Source: Syntrophobacteraceae bacterium
GTDB lineage: Bacteria; Desulfobacterota; Syntrophobacteria; Syntrophobacterales; Syntrophobacteraceae
DNA length: 64,000 bases
Assembly (NCBI GenBank): GCA_025453975.1
Contig: JALOPI010000005.1
Location: 1 to 64,000, forward strand
Direction of reading: 5' to 3'
Shown here piece by piece: positions 1 to 8,259 of the stretch. Under the pieces are notes generated by a model that made no database searches, was not told the origin of the DNA, and saw only the letters and a list, made by a program, of their open reading frames with translations. Both the position numbers and the translations under genes were made by a program. Positions within the stretch are counted from its first letter, which is position 1, and the number at the start of each line of letters is the position of its first letter.

Positions 1-1538
1 CAGCTTCCCATGTGCAGCACCGGCGGAATCCCCAGGGCCCCGCAGATCTCCCCGAGCCCCGGCCCGGCCAGCCTGGCGGCCTCGGCCTGCTTGAAGCCGG
101 CCTTGGCGTTGGCCACGGCGGCGCATCCCGTGTCCACCACGAGGATGTCGTTCTCGATGAGGCGCCGGGTCAGGGTCACGTGGCCGTAGTCCTGCGGGAG
201 ACGCGGGTTGTTGCAGCCCACGATGCCCACGGCTCCTCGGATCTTCCCGGCCTTGATGGCCTCGATGAGCGGCTGGGGCGTTCCGCCCAGGGCCCCCACG
301 ATGGATTCCACCGAGAAGCCGCCCACCGACGCCACGGGCTCGACGGGGATGTAGACCTCGCCGCGCCGCCCGAAGTTCTCGATGGCCTCCTTCACGAGCT
401 CCACCGCCTTGGCCGCCGCGTTGTCCGGGTGGAGCTCCCGGTGCTCCATGCCCGGGAACCTGGCCTTGTCGCTGGTGCTCACCATCTTGGTGTGATAGCA
501 CGCCGCCACGGTCCCCAGGGATGGCATGATGCACTGGTAGTCCACCAGCATCAGGTCCACCGCCCCCGTGGCGAGGACCAGCTCGGTGGTGAGATGGTTT
601 CCCGCCATGGGCACCCCTGCCCGCATGAGCAGCTCGTTGCCCGTGCAGCAAACACCCGCCAGGTTGATCCCCCTGGCCCCCCTGGCCTGGGCCATGGTCA
701 CCAGCTCGGGGTCCTGCACGGCCCGAAGGATCATCTCCGAGACGATGGGGTTGTGACCGTGGACGACGATGTTCACCTCGTCCTTCTTGAGGACACCCAC
801 GTTGACGGCATTGGCCCCCGGCTGGGGCGTCCCGAAAAGGATGTCCGAGACCTCCGTGGCGATCATGGAGCCACCCCACCCGTCGGAAAGGGCATTCCGC
901 ATGCCGTGGAGAAGCAGGCTCACCCAGTCGTTGTCCACCCCCATGTGAGTTCGGTGCATCATCTCCGAAGTCTCCCGGTCGATGCCCCTCGGCGTGACTC
1001 CGATCTTTTTCCAGAGCTCCTGGCGCTTGACGGGAGCGCGCTTGAGAAGCGTCAGCTCCTTCCTGCGCGTGCCGTATTCCTCGCCCATGGCGTCGGAAAG
1101 CTCCCCCGCGATCTCCTCGGGAGTCTTGCCTTCCACCGCCAAACCGAACTCCGCGGCCAGTCTCTCAAGCTTGGCCACGTCCCTGATCCGGTAGCCCGGC
1201 GCCCGCCCGTGAGCCACCTCCCCCAGGACCTCCACCAGATCACGGCCGTGGTCCGAGTGGGACGCGGCTCCGGCCGCAATCATCCGTCCCAGGTTGCGCG
1301 CCACGATGATGTCGGCGTCGGCCCCGCACACACCCCGCTGGGGACCGTCCCCGAAAGGATCGATCCGGCAGGGACCCATCATGCAGATGCGGCAGCTCAG
1401 CCCCATCTCGCAGTAGCCGCAGTTGGGCTGCTGCGCCGCGTATCGGTCCCAAACCGTCTCCACCTGGTCCCGCTCCGCCTTCCTGAGGAGCAGCTGGCCA
1501 TCTTCGGTGATGGTATTCATGGAAAACTCGCGACCCAT
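1..1538 (-). CDS. cooS: Anaerobic Ni-Fe carbon monoxide dehydrogenase catalytic subunit (3' end outside window)
   Basis: CooS interconverts CO and CO2 at a Ni-Fe-S cluster and exchanges electrons with a CooF-type ferredoxin. The window holds the first 512 codons; the family is about 630-640 residues, so the C terminus lies beyond the left edge. Cys40, 43, 49, 52, 57 and 71 (CGYCEMGLSCRIC, MGPCRI, GVCGAD) supply the B and D cluster ligands. SHSDHG at 93-98 is the His-rich segment that lines a proton path in characterised enzymes. The last readable block, VLHMGSC, is strongly conserved, and its Cys probably ligates cluster C. The ATG follows AAAGGAGG at good spacing. A 7-bp hairpin (1561-1580) lies just before that ribosome site. 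Three oxidoreductase or ferredoxin genes upstream point the same way, suggesting one operon. No acetyl-CoA synthase gene is visible, so respiratory and biosynthetic roles cannot be separated here. Confidence 0.95.
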   Translation of the reverse strand, partial: MGREFSMNTITEDGQLLLRKAERDQVETVWDRYAAQQPNCGYCEMGLSCRICMMGPCRIDPFGDGPQRGVCGADADIIVARNLGRMIAAGAASHSDHGRDLVEVLGEVAHGRAPGYRIRDVAKLERLAAEFGLAVEGKTPEEIAGELSDAMGEEYGTRRKELTLLKRAPVKRQELWKKIGVTPRGIDRETSEMMHRTHMGVDNDWVSLLLHGMRNALSDGWGGSMIATEVSDILFGTPQPGANAVNVGVLKKDEVNIVVHGHNPIVSEMILRAVQDPELVTMAQARGARGINLAGVCCTGNELLMRAGVPMAGNHLTTELVLATGAVDLMLVDYQCIMPSLGTVAACYHTKMVSTSDKARFPGMEHRELHPDNAAAKAVELVKEAIENFGRRGEVYIPVEPVASVGGFSVESIVGALGGTPQPLIEAIKAGKIRGAVGIVGCNNPRLPQDYGHVTLTRRLIENDILVVDTGCAAVANAKAGFKQAEAARLAGPGLGEICGALGIPPVLHMGS

Positions 1539-1560
1539 CGAATGCCTCCTTTCTGAAGAC

Positions 1561-1580
1561 CCCATCCATGCGGGGATGGG
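1561..1580 (-). other. Hairpin in the cooF-cooS spacer
   Basis: CCCATCC and GGATGGG pair perfectly around a 6-nt loop, about 10 nt upstream of the cooS ribosome site. It has no T tract, so it is not an obvious terminator. It may stabilise the cooS 5' region or mark a processing point; that is inference. Confidence 0.4.
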
Positions 1581-1708
1581 ATTTCCCCCCTGGACCGGGA
1601 TCATGGACACCTCTCATCGCAGCGCGGCACAGCGCCAGGACACGGGAAAAGACCCTCTCGCCGCCGCGACTCCCCTTTGCACCCCGGGCCGTAACCTGAC
1701 ATCAGCAG

Positions 1709-2320
1709 CTACAAGCCGGGAACGACCTTGCCCAGCTCGATCTGCTGACGCCTGGCGGCCTGGAGCAGGGTGAAGCCGGGGCAAAGGTCCGGCTGGGACG
1801 CCCCCTGGGAGACCGTCCGCGCCACCTCGTCGGTCTTGCGCTTCATGGCCTCGGAGAGCTCCTCGAACGTGAGGGCCCCGCTTTTACACACTTCCACGCA
1901 CGCCGGGATCAGCCCCTGCCCCTGACGCTCGATGCAGTTGTCGCACTTGACGGCGATCCGCCTGCCGGGCGCGGCGGTGTGGTCTTCGTGATAGCGGATG
2001 ACCCCAAAGGGACAGGCCATGGCGCAGGACGCGCAGTTGATGCACACGTCCGGCTCGATGAGCACGGTATCCCGCTCGGCATCGCGGCGGATGGCTCCCG
2101 GAAGGCACGCCAGCATGCACGGAGCGGGGTCGCAGTGCCGGCACCGGTTGGGAAAGCCCTCGGCGTGCAGGCCCACCCCTACATGGATGCGGGGCTTGGG
2201 CAGCGGCGATTCCAGCACCGCCGTCACCAGGCTTCTGGTTTGTGAATGGGCGGTGGCGCAGGCCACACGGCATTGCATGCAGCCCACGCACCTTTCGGGA
2301 CGAACGACGACTTGCCTCAT
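1709..2320 (-). CDS. cooF: CooF-like four-cluster ferredoxin subunit
   Basis: Electron-transfer partner of CO dehydrogenase, 203 residues. It has four groups of Cys suited to four [4Fe-4S] clusters: CVGCMQC from residue 11, CRHCDPAPC, CINCASCAMAC, and CDNC with a distant ACVEVC. This matches the polyferredoxin family of CooF, HycB and DmsB subunits. The start was placed at MRQVVV because AAAGGAGGAGG precedes it; an in-frame extension upstream lacks a ribosome site and looks non-coding. The gene lies between the NAD/FAD oxidoreductase and cooS, the arrangement known as cooS-cooF-FNOR, in which CooF probably relays electrons from CO to the flavoprotein. No signal peptide is visible, so it should be cytoplasmic. 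The family is certain; the exact partner is inferred from position. Confidence 0.9.
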   Translation of the reverse strand: MRQVVVRPERCVGCMQCRVACATAHSQTRSLVTAVLESPLPKPRIHVGVGLHAEGFPNRCRHCDPAPCMLACLPGAIRRDAERDTVLIEPDVCINCASCAMACPFGVIRYHEDHTAAPGRRIAVKCDNCIERQGQGLIPACVEVCKSGALTFEELSEAMKRKTDEVARTVSQGASQPDLCPGFTLLQAARRQQIELGKVVPGL

Positions 2321-2428
2321 GGCGCCTCCTCCTTTGAAAATATTCCCCCGCGCTCCGCTGGACCGAGCCCCGGCCTCCCAGCACGGCGGGCAGCCGCGTC
2401 CTGAATCTTGAAGCCCGAGGATCAAGAC

Positions 2429-3658
2429 TCACGCCATCAACTGCCCGACCTGGAACGACCTCCCCAGCAGGATCTCCCTGGGCTTTGGCACCGGAGTCTC
2501 TTGCTGGATGAGAGCCATGAGCACGCCCCCCTGCTCGATGTCGTTCACCAGGGTCATGCCCACCAGGCGATCGCCCCGGAAGACGAGCCTCCGGTACGCT
2601 CCGGTCCGGCAATCCGTGTGGTGCAGGACGTCAAAGCCTTCGTCCGGCGGGGGATTCACCCACCCCGCGGTCATCACATCCATGCCGAAGATCCGGATCA
2701 CGTTGCGACTCAAGCTCCCCCTGTGGACGACCCGGCGGCCGGCCATGTTCATGCCGGCGATGCGCCCCTGCTGGACGGCCTCGGGCCAGATGGCGTTGAC
2801 CCAGCGGGTCTTCCGGGAAACATCCATGTGCTCGGCCACGTCCCCCGCCGCGAATACGCCGGGGATATAGGTCTGCATGTGCTCATCCACCAGGATGCCG
2901 AGGTCCACGGGGAGGCGGTCCCGCGGAACGAAATCGACGGCGGGAAGCACACCCTTGCCGATGACCACCAGGTCGCATTCCACCGTGCTGCCGTCCGAAA
3001 GATGGGCGGCCCTCACGACCCCGTTGCCCTCGAAAGCCCTGACCCCCAGCCCCACCCGAACTTTCAGGCCGCAGCGGACGAGCTCGTCCCGAATGAGCCT
3101 CCCGGCGGTTTCGTCCACCTGCAGCGAGAGCGGGTACTCGGAGCGGATGAGCAGGGTCACCTTGAGGCCCCGCCTGAGCAGACCGTAAGCGGCCTTGAAC
3201 CCCACCAGGCCGCCCCCCAGGACGAGGGCGCTCCGGGCGCCCGGCAGCGCCTCGAGCATCCGCCGCACGTCGAGCTCGGTGCGCATGAAGAAGATGGAGT
3301 CGAGATCCGCATTCTCAGCCTTGACGGGCCGCGGATCGGCGCCGGTGGCGATGAGGAGGCGGTCGTAGCCGAAGACCCGACCGTCGCCGAGCATCACCTG
3401 GCTCCCCACCACGTCGAGGGAGGTGACGCGCTCCCCCAGGACAGCCTCGATCCCCAGATTCCGGTAGAACCCCGGCCCTCGGATGGGCAGCGCATCCGGC
3501 GTGATGCTCCCCTCCAGCACCATGCTGATCATGGGACGGCAATAGGGGACGCACCCCTCGTCCGAGATCATGGTGATGGATCCCTGGGAATCGAGGCTGC
3601 GTATAGCCTCGGCCGCATGGATGGCCGCAACGCCGTTTCCGAGAATGAGGTACTTCAT
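2429..3658 (-). CDS. NAD/FAD-dependent oxidoreductase of the CO dehydrogenase cluster
   Basis: A 409-residue flavoprotein of the pyridine nucleotide-disulfide oxidoreductase family. The N-terminal FAD fold shows GNGVAAIHAAEAIR from residue 7. The central NAD fold has LGGGLVGFKAAYGLL, and the C-terminal FAD contact is GVFAAGDVAE. No CxxC redox disulfide is seen, so it is closer to NADH oxidase or rubredoxin reductase types than to thiol reductases. The start MKYLILGNG follows GGAGGCATCC; a longer open frame upstream is low-complexity and lacks a ribosome site. Directly upstream of cooF, it fits the FNOR partner known in CODH-CooF-FNOR clusters. The likely reaction is electron transfer from CO-reduced CooF to NAD(P)+, or the reverse; the acceptor is inference. 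Confidence 0.85.
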   Translation of the reverse strand: MKYLILGNGVAAIHAAEAIRSLDSQGSITMISDEGCVPYCRPMISMVLEGSITPDALPIRGPGFYRNLGIEAVLGERVTSLDVVGSQVMLGDGRVFGYDRLLIATGADPRPVKAENADLDSIFFMRTELDVRRMLEALPGARSALVLGGGLVGFKAAYGLLRRGLKVTLLIRSEYPLSLQVDETAGRLIRDELVRCGLKVRVGLGVRAFEGNGVVRAAHLSDGSTVECDLVVIGKGVLPAVDFVPRDRLPVDLGILVDEHMQTYIPGVFAAGDVAEHMDVSRKTRWVNAIWPEAVQQGRIAGMNMAGRRVVHRGSLSRNVIRIFGMDVMTAGWVNPPPDEGFDVLHHTDCRTGAYRRLVFRGDRLVGMTLVNDIEQGGVLMALIQQETPVPKPREILLGRSFQVGQLMA

Positions 3659-3722
3659 GGATGCCTCCTCCGCCTTGTTGAGGTCCGCCCCTCCACGCCG
3701 TCCCGCGCGCCTCGCCGTTGCG

Positions 3723-4904
3723 TCACGCTTCGGCTCCGGTGGCGGGCTCACGTTCGATGCTGGAAACACCCGGCAGGGCATCGGCCTCCTCCCGCTCCCC
3801 GGAAACCTGGAACTTCCGCATGAAGCGCAGATCGATGACATTCTTCAGCCTGAGCACCATCCCGCCGCTCCAGGTGAGGCCGCCCTTCCACAGAATCCCC
3901 GTTCCGTCCCCCATGTTGAGAATGAGCATGGGAGCAGATCCCGCCGAGAAGCGCCTGAAGGATCCCCCCTCCAGGGCGGCCAGCAGGTTGTGATGGAGAA
4001 CTGGGCTCTGCCGCACGGCGTAGACCCCCACCTTGTCCAGTCTCAGACCCTGGATGGCGATGCAGTCCCCACCGCCGAAAAGCCACGGATGGTCGGGTGA
4101 ATGAAGGGCGCCATCGACCAGAAGCTCTCCGCGATGCCCCGTGGAAAGGCCTGAGTTGACGAACAGCCGGGAGGGGGTCACCCCCACGGCGACGAAGGCC
4201 AGGTCGCAGTCGAGGGTGGATCCGTCGGTGAGGCGAGCCCGTTGGCCCTGGAAGGACTTCAGATGCACCCCTTCCAGAATCCTCAGACCACGACGGACCA
4301 GTGAACGCCGAGCCAGCGCCCGGACCCTGGGGGGAGCGCCCCGAAGGAGTCCATGACCGGCCACCAGCGTGATGCCCGCCTCGCCGCCGGCTTCCCTGAC
4401 CAGCCGCCAAAGGTTCCCGGCGACCTCGACTCCCGCGGCCCCCCCGCCCACGACGAGCAGCCGGAGGGGCTCGCGCTTCAAAGCCTTGAGAAGCTCCATG
4501 CGCGCCAGAACCAGGTTGAGAACCGGCTTCACGGGGACCAGCGTCTCCAGCGATCCCCCGGTCCACGCCACGGGCACGTGACTCCCCGTGTTGAAGGACG
4601 CCACGTCGAAGGGAAGGCGGCCGCCGTCGGAAAGCCACAACAGCCGCTCGTCAGCGCCGATGCGGACGACGCGCCCCAGAACGAAAGACCCGCCGCGATC
4701 CTCAATGGTCTTGCCAACGTGGAGCCTCGCCTGCCGGGGGCGAAATATCCCCGAGAGCAGGCCCGGGCCCATTCCGGAATAGTAGTGGTAAGGCGAGGGA
4801 CTGACGAGGGTAACCCGATGGCCTCTCTCGATGAAGTCACCGGCGCGGGCAAGCACCGTCGCGTGCGCGTGCCCACCTCCCACAAGAACCAGGTGCTTCC
4901 CCAT
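3723..4904 (-). CDS. FAD-dependent oxidoreductase, NDH-2/SQR-like, first gene of the CO dehydrogenase operon
   Basis: A 393-residue flavoprotein starting MGKHLVLVGGGHAHATVLAR, a Rossmann FAD site. Further blocks are YYSGMGPGLLSG, VVGGGAAGVEVAGNL (second dinucleotide site) and WLFGGGDCIAI (FAD contact). The overall pattern matches the NDH-2, sulfide:quinone and SelD-associated flavoprotein group. No membrane-anchoring C-terminal helix is evident, although the tail (residues 330-380) has amphipathic basic stretches. It leads a four-gene minus-strand run, with 64 nt to the next gene. It could offer a second outlet for electrons from CO, for example to quinone, but the substrate cannot be read from the sequence. 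The start codon lacks a strong ribosome site. Confidence 0.75.
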   Translation of the reverse strand: MGKHLVLVGGGHAHATVLARAGDFIERGHRVTLVSPSPYHYYSGMGPGLLSGIFRPRQARLHVGKTIEDRGGSFVLGRVVRIGADERLLWLSDGGRLPFDVASFNTGSHVPVAWTGGSLETLVPVKPVLNLVLARMELLKALKREPLRLLVVGGGAAGVEVAGNLWRLVREAGGEAGITLVAGHGLLRGAPPRVRALARRSLVRRGLRILEGVHLKSFQGQRARLTDGSTLDCDLAFVAVGVTPSRLFVNSGLSTGHRGELLVDGALHSPDHPWLFGGGDCIAIQGLRLDKVGVYAVRQSPVLHHNLLAALEGGSFRRFSAGSAPMLILNMGDGTGILWKGGLTWSGGMVLRLKNVIDLRFMRKFQVSGEREEADALPGVSSIEREPATGAEA

Positions 4905-4972
4905 GGCATAGGTCCCGATACGACAGGAAAAGCTGAACGTGATGGAACCGCTTTACACTGGCAGTTTCTTCA

Positions 4973-5001
4973 ATTCTCATGTTATTGGAGGACATTGTCA
5001 A
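4973..5001 (-). promoter_or_regulatory. Possible sigma70-type promoter for the CO dehydrogenase operon
   Basis: On the minus strand TTGACA (4996-5001) stands 17 nt before GAGAAT (4973-4978), about 70 nt upstream of the first operon gene. The -35 is perfect and the -10 matches 4 of 6 positions. The spacer between this operon and the plus-strand gene at 5288 is otherwise featureless. Confidence 0.4.
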
Positions 5002-5287
5002 ACATTTCGGATGGTCCGATCCCGCCCCGCTCCCAACCGCAGGGCGCGCATCCGTGATGGAGCCCTCAACGGTTGAGTAAGCCCGGGCTTGCATCCATGC
5101 CCCGCTCCTTCCAGCTTCCCGCCTCGAGGATGGGGTGCTGGGGGCTGCCTCCCGCGGAGGAAAAGGATCGCATCCCTCGCCATCCTGAAGGGGGAATAGA
5201 GTTTTCGCCCGGCTGTATCGAAATCCATGCACGGGTCCCACGAGCCACGGATGCTCCCAGGCGCCGTGCAGTGATGTGGAGGCGGTC

Positions 5288-5626
5288 ATGCCCACCCAGC
5301 GCGAGCAGAATATCATTGAAGAATTCCAGCGACGAAGAACGCGCATGATGCACTCGTTCGGCTTCTGCATCCTGCTCATCATCCTCGGGCTGTTCATCCT
5401 GCAGGTGATCGACAACCGTCCCGTCTTCCTCGGCATCAGCCTCCCGGCCTGGAAATCCTTTGCCGCGGTTCAGCTGGTCCTTGGAGTTGTCATGGCCGTC
5501 AGGGGATACTGGCAGTACCGGTGCCCCGTGTGCGAGGAAATCGTCAAGGGGCACGACAAATACTATTTCGGGGTCCTGACGGACCCGGAGCGCTGCCCCA
5601 GCTGCCGGAGCAAGCTCAGGGAGTGA
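5288..5626 (+). CDS. Small two-helix membrane protein with C-terminal zinc ribbon
   Basis: A 112-residue protein of unknown function. Two hydrophobic segments (about residues 25-44 and 55-75) form a hairpin membrane anchor. They are followed by CPVCEE and CPSC, about 25 residues apart, a CxxC...CxxC zinc ribbon probably facing the cytoplasm. The start at MPTQREQ was chosen because GTGGAGG lies just upstream; an earlier ATG at 5276 overlaps that site. It stands alone between the CO dehydrogenase promoter region and the nucleotidase gene. I do not recognise a named family, and no enzymatic motif is present. Confidence 0.65.
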   Translation: MPTQREQNIIEEFQRRRTRMMHSFGFCILLIILGLFILQVIDNRPVFLGISLPAWKSFAAVQLVLGVVMAVRGYWQYRCPVCEEIVKGHDKYYFGVLTDPERCPSCRSKLRE

Positions 5627-5657
5627 GGAGCCTCCCGACAGAGACCGGGCTCCGGTT

Positions 5658-5684
5658 TCAGCCTATAGCCTGAAGCCTGGGCCT
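5658..5684. repeat. Heptamer micro-repeat (NNAGCCT units)
   Basis: Three consecutive 7-nt units TCAGCCT, ATAGCCT and GAAGCCT are followed by a partial GGGCCT. On the other strand they read AGGCTTC, AGGCTAT, AGGCTGA. Related units occur at 21479-21505 and 58561-58574, always between genes. Confidence 0.55.
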
Positions 5685-5716
5685 CGAAACCGTCGTTCCA
5701 GCACGGAGCACCCACC

Positions 5717-7255
5717 ATGAATCGAGCCTCCCGCCTCATCCTTGCCGCCATCCTTTGGGCCTTCGCGTGGTCCTTCGGCGGCTGCACCCCGGGGACCAGA
5801 ACCGCGGCGACCCCGCAAGCCCAATCCCTCACCATCCTGCACATGAACGACCTCCATGGCCACGTCCTCCCCTATCAGGACAAGACCCTTCGGGAGGACC
5901 AGCGAGTCGGCGGTGCCGCCTATTTTGCCGCCATCATCCAGCAGGAGCGCGCCCGGAACCCGGAGGGAACGATTCTGCTCTCCGCCGGGGACATGTTCCA
6001 GGGAACCCCCATTTCCAACCTGCTCAAGGGCAAGCCCGTCATCGAGATCATGAACCACCTCCGGTTCGACGCCATGACCCTCGGCAACCATGAATTCGAC
6101 TGGGGCCGGGACGCCCTCGATGAGCTGGGATCCGCCGCCCGGTTCCCCTTTTTGGCCGCCAACATCGCGAAGAGCGGCGGCGGAGGTCTGGAGGGCGTGA
6201 AGCCCTACGTGCTCCTGAAGCGCGGGGGCATGGATATCGCCGTCATCGGTGTCATCACGCCCGAGACCCCGTACATGACCAAGCCGGCCCACGTGTCGGA
6301 CCTGAGCTTCCAGGAGCCTGCCTCGGTCCTGCCCGACCTGGTCCAGAAGGTGCGGAGGGAAGGCGCCGGGCTGGTGATCGTGCTGTCCCATCTGGGATTG
6401 GATGCGGATAAGGAGCTGGCTCGCCAGGTTTCCGGAATCGACGTCATCGTGGGCGGGCACAGTCACACGGTGGTATCCGAGCCGGTGCGCGTCAACGACA
6501 CGCTCATCATTCAGGCGGGAAGCTACGGAGCCTACGTGGGGGCGCTGTCCCTGGAGGTGGATCCCGAATCCCGGAAGATCGTGAGCTACCCAGGGCAGAA
6601 CGTTCTGCGACCGGTGGTCGCCCTCGAGCAGGCTCCATCCGACCCGGCAGTCGCGGCCCTGGTGGGGCGGTACGACCGCGCGCTGAAGCCCGAGTTTGCC
6701 CGGGTGGTGGGCAATTCCGAAGTCGACCTCATGCGGGAGGCCATGGCCGAATCCAATGTGGGCAATCTCATCGCCGACGCGATCCGGGAGGCCGGCGGGG
6801 CCGACATCGGCTTCCAGAACGGCGGCGGCATCCGTGCCGACCTGCCCGCGGGCGACATCACCATGGAAGGGCTCTACACCCTGCTCCCCTTCGACAACGT
6901 GGTGGTCACCATGACCCTCAAAGGCGAGCAGGTGCTTCAGCTCCTCGAGATCAGCGGCGAGCTGAGCAACAAGATCCTGCAGGTTTCGGGGCTTTCGGTG
7001 GTGTACGACCTGAGCCGACCGGCGGGCTCACGGGTGGCGAGGGCCAGCATCCGGGGCAGGAGCCTCGGACGGGACGCGTTCTATCGAGTGGCCACCAACG
7101 ATTTCCTGGCCTCCGGCGGGGACCGGTTCACCCCCTTCAAGGACGGCTCGAATCTCGTTTACGGGGACACCTTGCGGGACGTCGTCTCCGAGTATCTCGG
7201 GAAGCATTCGCCCGTGCGGCCGGCCGTCGAGCAGCGCATCGTGATCAAGAAATGA
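5717..7255 (+). CDS. 5'-nucleotidase/UshA-family metallophosphoesterase lipoprotein
   Basis: Periplasmic or membrane-anchored hydrolase of nucleotides or nucleotide sugars, 512 residues. A signal peptide ends in SFGGC, so Cys23 is a likely lipidation site. The metallophosphatase domain has MNDLHGH, GNHEFDWG and GGHSHT, which supply the two-metal ligands. The C-terminal nucleotidase domain shows NVGNLIADAIRE, NGGGIRADLPAGDI and ASGGDRF. Length and domain order match bacterial UshA/YfkN-type enzymes. The start is preceded by GGAGC. Only 1 nt separates its stop from the next small gene, so the two are probably translationally coupled. The exact substrate is unknown. Confidence 0.9.
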   Translation: MNRASRLILAAILWAFAWSFGGCTPGTRTAATPQAQSLTILHMNDLHGHVLPYQDKTLREDQRVGGAAYFAAIIQQERARNPEGTILLSAGDMFQGTPISNLLKGKPVIEIMNHLRFDAMTLGNHEFDWGRDALDELGSAARFPFLAANIAKSGGGGLEGVKPYVLLKRGGMDIAVIGVITPETPYMTKPAHVSDLSFQEPASVLPDLVQKVRREGAGLVIVLSHLGLDADKELARQVSGIDVIVGGHSHTVVSEPVRVNDTLIIQAGSYGAYVGALSLEVDPESRKIVSYPGQNVLRPVVALEQAPSDPAVAALVGRYDRALKPEFARVVGNSEVDLMREAMAESNVGNLIADAIREAGGADIGFQNGGGIRADLPAGDITMEGLYTLLPFDNVVVTMTLKGEQVLQLLEISGELSNKILQVSGLSVVYDLSRPAGSRVARASIRGRSLGRDAFYRVATNDFLASGGDRFTPFKDGSNLVYGDTLRDVVSEYLGKHSPVRPAVEQRIVIKK

Positions 7256-7256
7256 G

Positions 7257-7475
7257 ATGGGAGAGCGCATCCGGGTCCTCGTCAACGGAAGACCCGTCGA
7301 AATCTACCGGGGGATGAAGGTGAAGCACGCCCTCATCGCCTACGATCAGAATGTCTACGCGGCGGCGGCCGAAGGAAGGGTCGTTGTCGAGGACGTCCAT
7401 GGCTTCCGGGTCGGACTCGAGGGCGCCCTTTCGGACGGCGCCGCGATCACCACCCGCATGCTCCCCCAGAAATGA
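7257..7475 (+). CDS. 72-residue protein coupled to the nucleotidase, possible beta-grasp fold
   Basis: A small acidic protein starting MGERIRVLVNGRPVEIYRGM and followed by alternating beta-like segments (VYAAAAEGRVVVEDVHG, AAITTRML). The ATG begins 1 nt after the nucleotidase stop, so translation is probably coupled. The opening pattern, a strand pair then a helix starting KVKHAL, resembles ubiquitin-like or ferredoxin-like beta-grasp domains, but it has no Cys and no C-terminal GG. I do not recognise a family. A strong hairpin starts 3 nt after the stop, so this is the last gene of the unit. Confidence 0.6.
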   Translation: MGERIRVLVNGRPVEIYRGMKVKHALIAYDQNVYAAAAEGRVVVEDVHGFRVGLEGALSDGAAITTRMLPQK

Positions 7476-7477
7476 AG

Positions 7478-7512
7478 GGTCCGCCGCCGGGTCTCGGACC
7501 CGGCGGCGGACC
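7478..7512 (+). terminator. Strong 14-bp hairpin after the nucleotidase unit
   Basis: GGTCCGCCGCCGGG (7478-7491) pairs perfectly with CCCGGCGGCGGACC (7499-7512) around a 7-nt loop. No T run follows, so it may end transcription bidirectionally with help, or protect the mRNA 3' end. The gene on the other side is convergent. Confidence 0.6.
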
Positions 7513-7611
7513 TTGGCAGACATATACCCTAGTTCCCCCTCGAAACCATGGTCCTCGGGGGGACGCCCAATGCCACTGTTGTCACATTCCCACTGCCGAG
7601 AGGCTCTCCCG

Positions 7612-8079
7612 TCAGTTTGACTTCTCCTGTGCCTCTTTCCCCTGGACCTCTTTCCCCTGGACCTCCACGGTGAATCGGGGCACTCGTGGATCATTGGTCA
7701 GCACGAGGGACCTGGACTTCTTGCCCTTCTGAAACTGAGCCGGGTGGAGCTTGATCACGATCTTTCCCTCGGCCCCGGGGAGAATGACCTTATCATACCC
7801 GGCCACCTCGGTGCCGCATCCTGCCTGGACATCCTTGATCTCCAGGGCTGCCGTCCCTTTGTTCCTGACCACGAACGCATGACGGTAATCGTTTCCAGTG
7901 GTCACTCCCCCGAAATCGAAGAACCAGTGGGGAACCTCCAGGGCAGGAGTCCCCGCGGTGGCTGCCGCGGCCTGGGCGGCACCCGGTTTGACTGTTTCCT
8001 CCGCCTTCACCGAGGTATGCGCATACCCCAGGACCACGACGGCAAGCAGGATCGACTGAGCTATCCATCTTTTCTTCAA
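7612..8079 (-). CDS. Exported DUF1573 protein
   Basis: A 155-residue secreted protein with an N-terminal signal peptide (hydrophobic core IAQSILLAVVVLGY, likely cleavage after VKA) and a DUF1573 immunoglobulin-like domain. The domain is marked by the phrase FDFGGVTTGNDYRHAFVVRN and the segment ALEIKDVQAGCGTEV. The start was placed at TTG 8079 because AGGAG sits 7 nt upstream and the next residues are KKRW, a typical signal start; the upstream ATG at 8136 has no such site. The C terminus EVQGKEVQGKEAQEKSN comes from a 15-bp tandem duplication. Function unknown; such domains are common in periplasmic proteins of this phylum. Confidence 0.75.
   Translation of the reverse strand: MKKRWIAQSILLAVVVLGYAHTSVKAEETVKPGAAQAAAATAGTPALEVPHWFFDFGGVTTGNDYRHAFVVRNKGTAALEIKDVQAGCGTEVAGYDKVILPGAEGKIVIKLHPAQFQKGKKSRSLVLTNDPRVPRFTVEVQGKEVQGKEAQEKSN
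7632..7661. repeat. Two 15-bp tandem copies inside the DUF1573 gene
   Basis: The unit CCTCTTTCCCCTGGA occurs twice in a row. It encodes the doubled VQGKE motif at the protein C terminus. Because the unit is a multiple of three, copy number can change without a frameshift. Confidence 0.8.
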
Positions 8080-8259
8080 AGGCTTCTCCTGATTGGATGA
8101 TGAGCGGTTCACTTCCCACAATGCAGACTCGCCCATTCATCATAGAGCGATTGCCCGCGGTTTCAAGGAGAATGTGCGGACGACCTCAAGGGGTGCCATG
8201 GCCCGACAACGTCCGGGCATCGGCCGCGCCAAGGGCGGTCCGGCGCGTCTTCCCATCCC

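Noticed and set aside
12-1556. Long open frame of 514 codons on the plus strand
   Set aside because: It is the antisense reading of cooS in GC-rich DNA. The minus strand gives clear CO dehydrogenase motifs; this frame is rich in His, Arg and Gly and has no domain.
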